Shown in pieces: positions 33,386 through 41,702 of a stretch of DNA of 64,000 nucleotides (position 1 is the stretch's first letter; the number at the start of each line of letters is the position of its first letter). Made by a program: the position numbers and the translations under genes. The stretch comes from Rummeliibacillus stabekisii (GTDB taxonomy: Bacteria; Bacillota; Bacilli; Bacillales_A; Planococcaceae): positions 1-64,000 of the forward strand of contig NZ_BJVD01000007.1 of assembly GCF_007988965.1 (NCBI RefSeq), written 5' to 3'. The notes below the pieces were generated by a model. That model did not search any database. It was not told the DNA's origin and worked only from the letters and a program-made list of their open reading frames with translations.

Positions 33386-34282
33386 TTGAATAAATCTGCT
33401 GCAGTAAAAATGGCCGTTTCTATGGCGATATTTGGATCTGTCGGTTTTTTTACAATCCATACTGGTATTCCAGCTGAGGAGCTAGTTTTTGTCCGGTGTA
33501 TTTTTGCAACTCTTTTTTTAAGCGCAGTTTGGGCTTTGACAGGTGGTTACAAAAGCGAAACATGGAGCAAAAAAGAGATGCTTTACACAATTATATGCGG
33601 CGTATTTCTTGTATTGAATTGGGTCTTTTTATTTAAAGCCTTCCATGATATGGCCATTTCACTCGCCATCTCTATCTATAATGTAGCGCCCATTTTTTTA
33701 CTTCTTTTAGGAAGTGTTTTTCTAAAGGAAAAAATGTCGATTGGTGCAGTATTAGCAGTAATCGTCTGCTTTTTAGGAAGCTTTTTGATTGTCGGCACAA
33801 AGCAGTTTTCTTCATTCAGTATGTTGATGGATTCGGGATTTGTCTGGGCCATTCTTTCAGCCATCTGTTATGCGATGACAATGTTTATTGGGAAGGGGAT
33901 TAAAGAGCTTAGCACTTATGCTTTAACGTTTATTCAAACATCTGTTGGTATTGTGATGCTATTGCCGTTTATGGATTTTGGAGTCTTTAATGGTTTGAGC
34001 GGTTTAAATTGGTTTTATATTTTAGGGACTGGCATCATTCATACTGGCTTTGTATATTATCTCTTCTTTGATAGTTTACGTAGCCTTCCAGCCATCATTG
34101 TGTCTGCCTTAGTGTTTTTAGATCCGCTTGTAGCTATTTTGCTTGATATCACTATTTTGGATTTTAGTCCAACCATCTGGCAAACGCTTGGCATGATTCT
34201 TATATTTGGAGGCATTCTTTATACACTAAAACAGCCGGAAAAAAATACAGATAAAAAAGAAGCTGTCCAGGAAGCTAGTTGA
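33386..34282 (+). CDS. EamA-family (DMT) transporter
   Basis: The 298-residue protein has ten predicted helices in two EamA halves: residues about 5-137 (MAIFGSVGFFTIHTGIPAEE, FKAFHDMAISLAISIYNVAP) and 147-285 (AILSAICYAMTMFIGKGI, SALVFLDPLVAILLDI). DMT/EamA members export or import metabolites such as amino acids. Substrate unknown. A TTG start follows GAGAGGAGAG. The terminator overlaps the stop codon and faces a convergent acetyltransferase gene. Confidence 0.9.
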   Translation: MNKSAAVKMAVSMAIFGSVGFFTIHTGIPAEELVFVRCIFATLFLSAVWALTGGYKSETWSKKEMLYTIICGVFLVLNWVFLFKAFHDMAISLAISIYNVAPIFLLLLGSVFLKEKMSIGAVLAVIVCFLGSFLIVGTKQFSSFSMLMDSGFVWAILSAICYAMTMFIGKGIKELSTYALTFIQTSVGIVMLLPFMDFGVFNGLSGLNWFYILGTGIIHTGFVYYLFFDSLRSLPAIIVSALVFLDPLVAILLDITILDFSPTIWQTLGMILIFGGILYTLKQPEKNTDKKEAVQEAS

Positions 34283-34303
34283 CTTCCTGAACAGCTTTTG
34301 TTC
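34259..34303. terminator. Bidirectional terminator between EamA and YjcF genes
   Basis: AAGCTGT-C-CAGGAAG pairs with CTTCCTG-A-ACAGCTT; the EamA stop codon lies in the loop. TTTTGTT follows on the plus strand, and TTCTTTTTT follows on the minus strand. Confidence 0.82.
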
Positions 34304-34304
34304 A

Positions 34305-34739
34305 CTATAATGGTTTAACCATGAGCACATGCTCTATACCTGCATCTAAAAAGACGTCTGATTTAACTTCGTAGCCAAGCTTTTCATAAAAACCCTGCGC
34401 TTGCACTTGTGCATCTAATTTCGCTTTTTTAGCGCCCAGTTCTTTCGCTTTGTCTTCACAAGCTTGGATGATTAAGCGCCCGATTCCATGTTCACGGTAT
34501 TCTTTTGATACGGCAACACGTTGAATCTTTCCATAGTCTTCAAGTAAGCGAACACGTCCTGTACCTACAGCGATATTGTCATCAGTAGTGACAAGAAAAT
34601 GTTTGCAGTTGCCGCCAAGATGATCTTGATCATCTAGTTCTTCCTCCGCTGGCACCTTTTGTTCGTCTACAAAAACCTTTAGACGGATATCAAATTCTCT
34701 TTGCAAATCTTCTTGTGTAGTAACTTCAAATACTTTCAT
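34305..34739 (-). CDS. GNAT acetyltransferase, YjcF-like
   Basis: The 144-residue protein matches the YjcF type: EFDIRLKVFVDEQKVPAEEE, GTGRVRLLEDYGKIQRVAVS, the acetyl-CoA loop REHGIGRLII, AQVQAQGFYEKLGYEV and FLDAGIEHVLMVKPL. The ATG at 34739 gives the family start; a longer in-frame reading to 34808 has no site. It is likely a small-molecule acetyltransferase of unknown substrate, convergent to the EamA gene. Confidence 0.87.
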   Translation of the reverse strand: MKVFEVTTQEDLQREFDIRLKVFVDEQKVPAEEELDDQDHLGGNCKHFLVTTDDNIAVGTGRVRLLEDYGKIQRVAVSKEYREHGIGRLIIQACEDKAKELGAKKAKLDAQVQAQGFYEKLGYEVKSDVFLDAGIEHVLMVKPL

Positions 34740-34815
34740 CTCAAAACCCCAACTCCTCTTTTGCTCTATTATAGCTAAAAAAATTTTCAGAATATAGATT
34801 CTACACAAAAAAGAA

Positions 34816-35130
34816 TTAAGAAGCTAGTTTTAATCCGACAGCTGCAGTCAAAATCATGATGATGAAAAGAATACGACGCCAATTGGTCGACTCGCCAAAA
34901 AAGATCATGCCAACCAAGGCGCCGCCAACTGTACCGATTCCAGTCCAGACGGCATAAGCAATCCCCATCGAAACAGTGTTCATGGCATATGACAATAATA
35001 AGAGGCTGACACCGAAGCTGATAATTAGGAGCAGAACCGTCGACAGTTTTCGATCTAATTGAAAACGGTTCATCATTGCAACTCCAAAAACTTCACAAAA
35101 TCCAGCCAATATAATAGCAACCCAAGCCAT
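34816..35130 (-). CDS. gdnD: Guanidinium exporter SMR subunit GdnD (YkkD)
   Basis: The 104-residue SMR protein has four helices, the membrane-embedded Glu in AGFCEVFGVAMMN and the YAVWTGIGTVGGALVG signature of YkkD. It forms a two-component transporter with GdnC, whose stop overlaps its start (TAATG). GGAGGGTGA lies in the end of gdnC. The guanidine-I riboswitch upstream identifies the substrate as guanidinium. It is truncated relative to nothing; the length is typical. Confidence 0.93.
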   Translation of the reverse strand: MAWVAIILAGFCEVFGVAMMNRFQLDRKLSTVLLLIISFGVSLLLLSYAMNTVSMGIAYAVWTGIGTVGGALVGMIFFGESTNWRRILFIIMILTAAVGLKLAS

Positions 35131-35471
35131 TATGAATCACCCTCCGTCTCTGTTGATGCTGGCGTGACCAATTTTAGGCCTATTACTCCTGCCATTAAAA
35201 GAAGTAGCAATACAATTTTTATAGCATTAAGCGATTCACCAAATACAAAAGCACCTACGAGTACAGTGCCTGCTGTCCCTAAGCCTGCGAAAACAGTATA
35301 AACAGTCCCAACAGGCAAATATTTGCCTGCTACTAATAAAAGATAAAAAGTAAAACAAACAGCAATGACAGTCACAATCCATGCAAGTGGCGTGTGGGCA
35401 TGTTTCAAGCCGACAACCCAACCTACTTCAAACAATACTGCGATTAAAACAATTAACCAATGTCTAAGCAT
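35130..35471 (-). CDS. gdnC: Guanidinium exporter SMR subunit GdnC (YkkC)
   Basis: The 113-residue SMR protein has the YkkC features VLFEVGWVVGLKHA (membrane Glu), YLPVGTVYTVFAGLGTAGTVLVG and GVIGLKLVTP, with a polar C-terminal tail after the fourth helix. It pairs with GdnD. The ATG at 35471 follows AAAGGAGATA; upstream in-frame ATGs lie in the terminator region. It is the first gene behind the guanidine-I riboswitch. Confidence 0.94.
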   Translation of the reverse strand: MLRHWLIVLIAVLFEVGWVVGLKHAHTPLAWIVTVIAVCFTFYLLLVAGKYLPVGTVYTVFAGLGTAGTVLVGAFVFGESLNAIKIVLLLLLMAGVIGLKLVTPASTETEGDS

Positions 35472-35486
35472 AATATCTCCTTTCAT

Positions 35487-35537
35487 GGAAAAAAGCCTGA
35501 AGAATACTGATGCGAACATCAGTAATCTCCCAGGCTT
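35487..35537 (-). terminator. Riboswitch-controlled terminator of gdnCD
   Basis: On the minus strand AAGCCTG pairs with CAGGCTT, enclosing TACTGATG-TTCG-CATCAGTA, followed by T residues. The left arm lies in the conserved 3' part of the riboswitch, so guanidine binding should prevent the hairpin. Confidence 0.88.
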
Positions 35538-35612
35538 TTCTCCTTCCGTGGCATAGCAATTGCTATGTGATTTCTCTCGGACCAGACCAAATCACATTGC
35601 GGAACCCTAGAA
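35525..35612 (-). promoter_or_regulatory. Guanidine-I riboswitch (ykkC class)
   Basis: On the minus strand the conserved blocks read CTAGGGTTCCGC, CTGGTCCGAGAGA, CACGGAAGGAGAAAAGCC and TGGGAGA. These are the hallmarks of the guanidine-I class. It turns on expression when guanidinium is present. Confidence 0.95.
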
Positions 35613-35637
35613 ATCAATCATTTATTTAATTAGCCTT

Positions 35638-35666
35638 ATTCTAACAAATCATTTAGCCAAATTCAA
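35638..35666 (-). promoter_or_regulatory. Sigma-A promoter of the guanidine operon
   Basis: On the minus strand TTGAAT, 17 nt, TAGAAT, with the predicted start about 20 nt before the riboswitch. Confidence 0.7.
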
Positions 35667-35744
35667 ACCACAATCCTTTTTGGCACAGTAGCGAAAAATC
35701 AGTTAAGATAGAGTAGTTATACAAAGTAGAAAGGAAGACTTACG

Positions 35745-36674
35745 ATGAATCAAACTTCTTCACAGATTGAGGAAATTAGCACATTTAAGTTAATGTGGCA
35801 GCTGACTCGGCCCCACACATTAACAGCTACTTTTTCACCAGTCATATTAGGGACAGTACTTGCGCTGTTCGATATTAAAATAAATTGGCTTTTATTTATT
35901 GCGATGTTGGTGTGCTGTTTATGCCTCCAAATTGCTACAAACCTATTCAATGAATATTACGATTTCAAACGTGGTTTAGATACGGCTGAATCAATTGGGA
36001 TTGGTGGTGCGCTTGTTCGTCATGGGACGAAGCCAAGTACTATATTGAATTTTGCCTTGATACTATATGCATTAGCTGTCGTTATAGGTGTATATATCTG
36101 TATGGAAAGCAGCTGGTGGCTAGTTGTTATTGGTCTTATAGGTATGGCAATCGGTTACTTTTATACAGGTGGGCCTTATCCGATTGCTTATACGCCATTT
36201 GGTGAATTATTTGCAGGGCTCAGCATGGGTTTTGCATTTGTATTGATATCTTACTATATTCAAACAGGGGATATTAGTTTAACAAGCGTTCTAGTTTCCG
36301 TCCCTCTTGGCATTTTAGTCGGTGGTATTAACATGGCAAACAATATTCGCGATATCAAAGAAGACACAAAAGGCGGACGAAAAACGTTAGCAATACTAGC
36401 AGGGCGTGAAAAAGCAATTAATATATTAGGCTGGTCATTTATCGTTTCATATCTTTGGATGATCGTACTCATCCTTTGTGGTATTGTCAGTCCTTGGTTG
36501 TTGGTTGTGTTGATTAGTGTACCAAAACCTATTAAGGCCATTAAAAGCTTTAAAGAAGCAGAATCTAATCCGCCAAAGTTGGGCCTAGCGATGAAGTCCA
36601 CAGCTTTGACGAATACGCTTTACGGACTACTTTCTTCTGTAGGCTTATTACTTAGCTATATCACGGGATATTAA
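35745..36674 (+). CDS. menA: 1,4-dihydroxy-2-naphthoate polyprenyltransferase MenA
   Basis: MenA attaches the prenyl tail in menaquinone synthesis. The 309-residue UbiA-fold membrane protein has LTRPHTLTATFSPVILGT near the N-terminus, the first Asp-rich motif NLFNEYYDFKRGLD and the second, NNIRDIKEDTKGGRKTLA, plus about eight helices. AAAGGAAG precedes the ATG. A weak sigma-A promoter, TTGGCA-18-TAAGAT, lies at 35680-35709. The rRNA methyltransferase gene starts 22 nt after its stop. Confidence 0.93.
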   Translation: MNQTSSQIEEISTFKLMWQLTRPHTLTATFSPVILGTVLALFDIKINWLLFIAMLVCCLCLQIATNLFNEYYDFKRGLDTAESIGIGGALVRHGTKPSTILNFALILYALAVVIGVYICMESSWWLVVIGLIGMAIGYFYTGGPYPIAYTPFGELFAGLSMGFAFVLISYYIQTGDISLTSVLVSVPLGILVGGINMANNIRDIKEDTKGGRKTLAILAGREKAINILGWSFIVSYLWMIVLILCGIVSPWLLVVLISVPKPIKAIKSFKEAESNPPKLGLAMKSTALTNTLYGLLSSVGLLLSYITGY

Positions 36675-36695
36675 AATTTGCCGGGAGGTGTTTTG

Positions 36696-37553
36696 ATGGG
36701 AATGACGAAGAAAGAAGCGAGCGCCAATTATATGCGGAAACACCAAGATATATTGTCTTGCCCTCTTTGTCAAAAAGAGATGAAGGTCACAGAGGAGTCC
36801 ACCGTGATCTGCGAAAATCGCCATACATTTGATCTGGCAAAGCAAGGCTACGTTAATTTTATGACTCATCCTGCTCCATCTATGTACGGCAGTGAACTTT
36901 TCAATGCAAGAAAAAAGGTTATTGATAGAAATCTCTATCACTTGATGTATGAAACAATCGTTGAGCAGTTGAATCTTTATGAAAAAGATTTGACTGTATT
37001 AGATACAGGCTGCGGTGAAGGCTCCCATCTGGTAAAAATAAAAGAAGCTTATGAGCAGTCTGGGACATACAAAATGCACGCTGCTGGAATTGATATTGCT
37101 AAAGAAGGTATAGTGGCTGCTGCCAAAAATTACGGTGGAATGATGTGGTATGTGGGTGATTTAGCTAAAAGCCCATTTAAAGACCAAAGTTTCGATTGTA
37201 TCTTAAATATCCTTTCGCCTGCTAATTATAGTGAGTTCCAAAGGCTTCTAAAACCCGATGGAGTCGTGGTCAAAGTCGTGCCACAAAGCGGTTATTTGAA
37301 AGAATTAAGAGATCAATTCTTTGTAGATGAAGATAAAAAGACATATTCTAATGCCAAAACGGTTGAACGATTTAAAGAACAGTTCAAAGAAGTAACGGTC
37401 GCTCGCATCACAGCAACCTTGCCGCTTGAAAAAGAACTCGTACCAGATTTAGTCCATATGACACCGCTTGGCTGGCATCAAAAGGAAGATATAAACGAGA
37501 AATCATTAAGTAAGGTAACTATTGATTTGGACGTATGTATCGGCAAGTTTTAA
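36696..37553 (+). CDS. RlmA-type 23S rRNA (guanine-N1) methyltransferase
   Basis: The 285-residue protein has an N-terminal zinc finger (CPLC...CENRHTFDLAKQGYVNF) and a class I SAM methyltransferase fold (VLDTGCGEGSHL, GIDIAKEGI). This matches RlmA(I)/RlmA(II)/TlrB, which methylate G745 or G748 in helix 35 of 23S rRNA. Gram-positive members usually modify G748, but the sequence alone does not settle that. The ATG at 36696 follows GGGAGGTG. Confidence 0.88.
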   Translation: MGMTKKEASANYMRKHQDILSCPLCQKEMKVTEESTVICENRHTFDLAKQGYVNFMTHPAPSMYGSELFNARKKVIDRNLYHLMYETIVEQLNLYEKDLTVLDTGCGEGSHLVKIKEAYEQSGTYKMHAAGIDIAKEGIVAAAKNYGGMMWYVGDLAKSPFKDQSFDCILNILSPANYSEFQRLLKPDGVVVKVVPQSGYLKELRDQFFVDEDKKTYSNAKTVERFKEQFKEVTVARITATLPLEKELVPDLVHMTPLGWHQKEDINEKSLSKVTIDLDVCIGKF

Positions 37554-37708
37554 TGAAATGCTGGTATAAGCTGAATTAGAAGCTAAGAAGAACAAACTTA
37601 AAGATAGAAATAGAAGGCGTCGATTTCTGTAGGAATAGCTTGAGCTGAAATTCCCACAGGTACGTAGTGACGAGAAGACTGTCACGGAATACAAAATAAT
37701 AAAAAGAT

Positions 37709-37752
37709 AAACCGAACAAATGTGAAATTATCACATATAGTTCGGTTTTTTC
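37709..37752. terminator. Bidirectional terminator
   Basis: AAACCGAAC-ATGTGA pairs with TCACAT-GTTCGGTTT around AATTA, followed by TTTTTC. The 155 nt between the rlmA stop and this hairpin contain no gene I can support. Confidence 0.82.
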
Positions 37753-37781
37753 ATTACCTTATTTTTTTGTCATAGTCACTT

Positions 37782-38261
37782 TTAATGTGCTTTCTTTTTC
37801 GCACGTCGTTTCACAAGGATTGAGATGCCATTCCAGATGAGCAATAAGACAATGGCTCCACTAGTGTCTAAGAGTACATCTTGATAGGAAGCGGTACGTC
37901 CTGATGTAAAATACTGATGAAATTCATCTATCACCGCTAAAAGGCATGCTGCCAAGACAGCTAAGACAAAACGATACTTTCTTCTTGGTAAAGCAATATA
38001 TACAGCAATCCCAATGGCACCAAATGTAAAGAAATGGGCAGCTTTTCGACATAGGAATTCAAGGAAATAATAGTAGCCTCTTGTATCTACAGAGATATCC
38101 ATCCCATAGTAATAGAAGTGAAGTTTTGATAGTAAACCTCTGAATGGTTCATTTGGAAAATATGCTTGCAAGGTAGGGACAATAGTTTGCTGCTCATAGG
38201 ATTGGCTTGAAGAAATAAAGATAGCCAAAATTAGAATAAGGAGCGGGATATATTTTTTCAT
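37782..38261 (-). CDS. VanZ-family membrane protein
   Basis: The 159-residue protein has an N-terminal helix, then the VanZ-like core with FLCRKAAHFFTFGAIGIAVYIAL, AACLLAVIDEFHQYFTSGRT and SYQDVLLDTSGAIVLLLIW, ending in a basic tail. Such proteins can confer low-level teicoplanin resistance, but most are of unknown role. The start is uncertain: an ATG at 38261 or a GTG at 38279, neither with a clear Shine-Dalgarno. Confidence 0.85.
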   Translation of the reverse strand: MKKYIPLLILILAIFISSSQSYEQQTIVPTLQAYFPNEPFRGLLSKLHFYYYGMDISVDTRGYYYFLEFLCRKAAHFFTFGAIGIAVYIALPRRKYRFVLAVLAACLLAVIDEFHQYFTSGRTASYQDVLLDTSGAIVLLLIWNGISILVKRRAKKKAH

Positions 38262-38439
38262 ATAAAAACAGTAACACACTTATAGTAAAAATTCATAGAT
38301 TTTATGTAAACTTTCACTAGCTATCAAAAAATGATATGCTAAAAAAGCTCTTTATTTTTAATAAAGGCTTCGGTCAGTAAACCAGCTATAATTAGCGAAG
38401 GCTTGCTGCCGTAAGAGCAGGATAAAGGAAGTGTTAAGA

Positions 38440-39432
38440 ATGCCAGGACGTAATGATCCATGCCCATGCGGGAGCGGAAAGAAATACAAAAAGTGCTGTG
38501 CGCAAAAAGCGGCTATAACAGTAGAAGATGTTTATATAGAGGAATTAGATCGTGTATTGCAAACTTTTTACGATGTGTATCCGTTAAGGAAAGACTATCA
38601 ATCTTATATACAAATGGCGGATGAATGGAAAAAAAGCCTCTCCCCTTACTTAATTGAGGAGATGACAGAGGCCATTGTAATGGATTATTTCTTTTTCCAT
38701 GAACGTACTGATATATGGACAAGTTATTTAGAGAAAACTAAAAAAGAAATGGTTCGACCTAAAACAATTGAAGTTCTAGAGACATGGAATCATCCGTATA
38801 TGATTCTAGCTAGAGTTGTTGGAGTAGAGGACCACTATATTGTTGTTGAAGACATACTGACTAGAAAGCAAGTAAAAGTAAGAAGAGAAGGCGAAAAACC
38901 AGTTCCGCTGGATGTCCATGTTTTCTGCTTTATCTTGCCAGATGGTTCTGGAATGGAAGAGAGCTATTTAGCCATTTCAAGCATGATCTTCTTCCCGAAA
39001 GACCAACAACAGGTATTTGATACGTGGATCACGAGTTTTAAAGAACAAGAGCAAAGTGCAGAAGATTTCTACAAGGCACATTCAATTGAATTGTGGGAGA
39101 GCTTAGGGGAAAATGGCTTTGACGGTTTAGAGTTTACTGATTTCGAAGCAGATGTATTCTTAAAAATAGAAGCATTCTTGGAAGAACGAAATCGTCCATG
39201 GGAAGAACTTGTAGATATAGTAGAAGACTATGTAGTTGAAATTCAGCCAAAAGCCCGAAAAGCCGTCGCCATCGCTGCAGGTGCCATCCGTTTTGGTAGC
39301 GAGGCAGGGCTATTCGAGCCTGTTGGAATGACAATCAAGGAAATAGCGGAGGAGTTTGGAGTTTCTGCTTCTTCTCTAAACAAATATTATAACGAAATAA
39401 AATCTTACTCAGAAACACGCGTGGCACAATAA
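38440..39432 (+). CDS. SEC-C zinc-finger protein with C-terminal helix-turn-helix (paralogue 1)
   Basis: The 330-residue protein begins [19 protein letters not shown], a SEC-C zinc motif at the N-terminus rather than the C-terminus as in SecA. Residues about 30-270 are an unrecognised mostly helical domain. The C-terminus has KAVAIAAGAIRFG...TIKEIAEEFGVSASSLNKYY, resembling the last cyclin-like/HTH repeat of TFIIB-type factors. A paralogue with the same layout lies at 44201-45223. AAAGGAAG precedes the ATG. Function unknown; nucleic-acid or protein binding is inferred. Confidence 0.8.
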   Translation: MPGRNDPCPCGSGKKYKKCCAQKAAITVEDVYIEELDRVLQTFYDVYPLRKDYQSYIQMADEWKKSLSPYLIEEMTEAIVMDYFFFHERTDIWTSYLEKTKKEMVRPKTIEVLETWNHPYMILARVVGVEDHYIVVEDILTRKQVKVRREGEKPVPLDVHVFCFILPDGSGMEESYLAISSMIFFPKDQQQVFDTWITSFKEQEQSAEDFYKAHSIELWESLGENGFDGLEFTDFEADVFLKIEAFLEERNRPWEELVDIVEDYVVEIQPKARKAVAIAAGAIRFGSEAGLFEPVGMTIKEIAEEFGVSASSLNKYYNEIKSYSETRVAQ

Positions 39433-39455
39433 AGAAAACTTTCATAAAGAATGTA

Positions 39456-39486
39456 AAAAAGCCTATTGGAAATATAGGCTTTTTGC
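39456..39486 (+). terminator. Terminator of SEC-C paralogue 1
   Basis: AAAAAGCCTAT and ATAGGCTTTTT, 11-bp stem around TGGAAAT. Confidence 0.85.
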
Positions 39487-39568
39487 ATATTATTTTATAT
39501 ACAGAACGGTAGAAGATTCCTATTGCTAATGATAAGATGAAAAAAATAAATAACAGGAAGTGAGAGCC

Positions 39569-39757
39569 ATGTTAAAAGGACTGCCATTTTATGTAGTATT
39601 AATAGCTATCGGTTCATTAAGCATTACGTTCGCTGTCACAAGAGATATCCCTATGAAAATGCAATGGGTATTGCTTATAGGCGGAACGTTAATCAATATT
39701 ATCAGCCTGATTGCACTTATGATTTTTTTGGCAAAAAGTGACCGCCAGCCCAAATAA
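39569..39757 (+). CDS. Small two-helix membrane protein (62 residues)
   Basis: The product starts MLKGLPFYVVLIAIGSLSIT and has two helices (about 5-22 and 31-54) and a basic C-terminal tail. The ATG at 39569 is 10 nt from AGGA; an in-frame GTG at 39560 overlaps that site. No family recognised. It is short but hydrophobicity, codon use and ribosome site support it. Confidence 0.65.
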   Translation: MLKGLPFYVVLIAIGSLSITFAVTRDIPMKMQWVLLIGGTLINIISLIALMIFLAKSDRQPK

Positions 39758-40093
39758 GAATAAACCATTTAGAATATTATCCTAAAAATATGATAAAAGT
39801 TATTACACTTTTAGAAAATTTAGATTACAATAGAATGAATGGCAAATAAATAGAGTCAAAACCAACCATTGTTAGTTTATGCAATGGAGCAACTTAAATT
39901 ATAAGAATATTAACTATATTTCAATTTTCTGTAAATTTAATGTTGTATAGTCAATATTCTTGTTTAATCATTCCATTAGTTACTTACAATAATTTTAAGA
40001 GGGAATTTTTCATCTATGTTTATGCAACAATTAGCGGAAGTAACTACTGGCAAGGAAACAGAAAGCCTAATAATTCTTTAAAGGAGTGGTCTA
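39758..40093 (+). other. AT-rich region with promoter and possible leader ORF
   Basis: This 336-nt stretch holds a sigma-A-like promoter (39803-39831) and a 21-codon reading frame at 40016-40081 that ends 12 nt before the HTH gene's start. No conserved riboswitch was recognised. Confidence 0.4.
39803..39831 (+). promoter_or_regulatory. Sigma-A promoter candidate
   Basis: TTACAC (39803-39808), 17 nt, TACAAT (39826-39831). It lies about 255 nt upstream of the HTH gene, leaving a long leader. Confidence 0.45.
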
Positions 40094-40384
40094 GTGGTTA
40101 CTTCAAATGTATATGACCCACAAGATGAAAATGTAGTACAACAAGAAAATTCACCAGATGCAATGATGGCAGTAAAGCGTAGTGAATTAATCTTTAAATA
40201 TCGGATGGCTGTCGGTCTTACGCAATCAGAGCTAGCACAGCAAGCAAATGTAACGCAGAAGACAATTAGTCGGATTGAGCGTGGAGATCGCAATGTAAGG
40301 CAAACAACATTGAAAAAAGTGTATCAGGTATTAGGTATACCGGATGAGGAGCTAGAGGCACTAAAAGTACAGCTCGATACATAA
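40094..40384 (+). CDS. XRE-family helix-turn-helix regulator
   Basis: The 96-residue protein has a classic Cro/CI-type HTH at about 32-85 (FKYRMAVGLTQSELAQQANV, TQKTISRIERGDRN). It has an acidic/Gln-rich N-terminal arm of about 30 residues. A GTG start follows AAAGGAGTGG. It is a single-domain regulator with no adjacent toxin or phage genes. The target is unknown. Confidence 0.85.
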   Translation: MVTSNVYDPQDENVVQQENSPDAMMAVKRSELIFKYRMAVGLTQSELAQQANVTQKTISRIERGDRNVRQTTLKKVYQVLGIPDEELEALKVQLDT

Positions 40385-40540
40385 GGAAACAATGACCATA
40401 TTTTAGGCAACCTGTACACCGATGTAGCTAAAAGGATTTATTTGGAGAATAATTTGTTTTTTAAATGACAGTTCCTTCTTGCTAGTGGCATAATATGATA
40501 GAGTTATTAAAGAAGGCCGCACATATAGAAGGTGATAAAA

Positions 40541-41080
40541 ATGGAAAAAAGAAATATAGGCAAGGAATTGCTGTCATGGGTTTGGCCAATATTGCTTGCA
40601 GTCATTATTGCTGTAGTATGCAGACAGTTTTTGTTTTCTCCTGTAACGGTCAAAGGTGAGTCAATGGAGCCTACTTACCATAACAATAATAAAATTATTA
40701 TTAGTAAGGTCAGTCATATCGACCGTTTTGATATTATTGTTTTTGATTCACCCGTTGAAGATGACCATTACATTAAGCGAGTTATCGGTTTGCCCGGCGA
40801 TACAATAAAAGTAAAAGATGATCAATTGTATATCAATGGGAAGAAGTACAAAGAGCCATACCTCAAACAAGGCATTAAGGAATACGAAAGTCTAGGCGAC
40901 AACTTTACGGAAGACTTTACATTAAAAGAAGTGTCAGGTGTAAAGAAAGTACCGAAGAATTCCTATTTCGTACTGGGTGACAACCGCCAAAACAGTAGCG
41001 ATAGCCGCGACTATGGCTTTATCAAAAAGTCAGCTGTTACGGGAGAAGTGAAATTCCAATTCTATCCGCTGAAGTTCTAG
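40541..41080 (+). CDS. Type I signal peptidase (SipS-like)
   Basis: The 179-residue enzyme has one N-terminal helix (about 9-30), then the catalytic-serine motif GESMEPTYHN, the lysine region YIKRVIGLPGD, and the conserved GDNRQNSSDSRDYGFI. It removes signal peptides from secreted proteins at the outer face. The ATG at 40541 follows AGAAGGTGAT. The LMW phosphatase gene starts 7 nt after its stop, so the two are likely co-transcribed. Confidence 0.93.
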   Translation: MEKRNIGKELLSWVWPILLAVIIAVVCRQFLFSPVTVKGESMEPTYHNNNKIIISKVSHIDRFDIIVFDSPVEDDHYIKRVIGLPGDTIKVKDDQLYINGKKYKEPYLKQGIKEYESLGDNFTEDFTLKEVSGVKKVPKNSYFVLGDNRQNSSDSRDYGFIKKSAVTGEVKFQFYPLKF

Positions 41081-41087
41081 GAGGTAA

Positions 41088-41558
41088 ATGATGAAAACTA
41101 GCGTACTTTTTGTGTGTCTGGGGAACATCTGCCGCTCGCCAATGGCCGAAGCAATCTTTCGCCACCTCGTGGAAGAAAAAGGGTTAACAGATGCATTTGA
41201 CATTGATTCAGCTGGCACAGGTGATTGGCATATAGGTGAAGCGCCGCATGCTGGAACAGCACAAATTCTTGCTCAGTATCAAATACCTGCTAAAGGCATG
41301 TTTAGCCGCCAATTAAAGCAAGAAGATTATAGTCGCTTTGATTATATTGTTTGTATGGATGACAGCAATATTCAAAATGCCCTGCCGATGCTAGGTGTAA
41401 AAGAAAGTCCTAAGGTATTTCGTCTGCTTGATTTGGTCGAAGAGAAAAAAGATGTTCCAGATCCTTATTTTACAGGCGACTTTGAGGAAACCTATCAACT
41501 TTGCTTGGCAGGCTGTAAGGCATTGCTTGAGAAAATTGATGCTGACAAAAACAAATGA
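41088..41558 (+). CDS. Low-molecular-weight protein-tyrosine phosphatase (YfkJ-like)
   Basis: The 156-residue protein has the P-loop VCLGNICRSPMAEA (CxxxxxRS) and the catalytic acid DPYF near the C-terminus (VPDPYFTGDFEETY), the full LMW-PTP signature. It dephosphorylates phosphotyrosine, or possibly phosphoarginine like YwlE, though the lack of Thr in the P-loop argues for tyrosine. CTAGGAGG precedes the ATG. It lies directly downstream of the signal peptidase gene. Confidence 0.92.
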   Translation: MMKTSVLFVCLGNICRSPMAEAIFRHLVEEKGLTDAFDIDSAGTGDWHIGEAPHAGTAQILAQYQIPAKGMFSRQLKQEDYSRFDYIVCMDDSNIQNALPMLGVKESPKVFRLLDLVEEKKDVPDPYFTGDFEETYQLCLAGCKALLEKIDADKNK

Positions 41559-41583
41559 CAAAATGAGATTCTTATTAAAACTG

Positions 41584-41631
41584 AACGCAAAAATGCAGAG
41601 TCAATTGCATTTTTGCGTTTTTTCTATTTTC
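41584..41631 (+). terminator. Terminator of sip-ptp operon
   Basis: ACGCAAAAATGCA and TGCATTTTTGCGT form a 13-bp stem around GAGTCAAT, followed by TTTTTC. Confidence 0.88.
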
Positions 41632-41702
41632 GCTAAGTGTCTATAGGGGAATAAAACGGGGTATAAATAGATGGACTTCAATAAGGGCGGGTGATTTTTC
41701 TA

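Noticed and set aside
37554-37708. Possible small RNA or gene remnant after rlmA
   Set aside because: No open frame with a ribosome site and no recognisable structure apart from the terminator at 37709.
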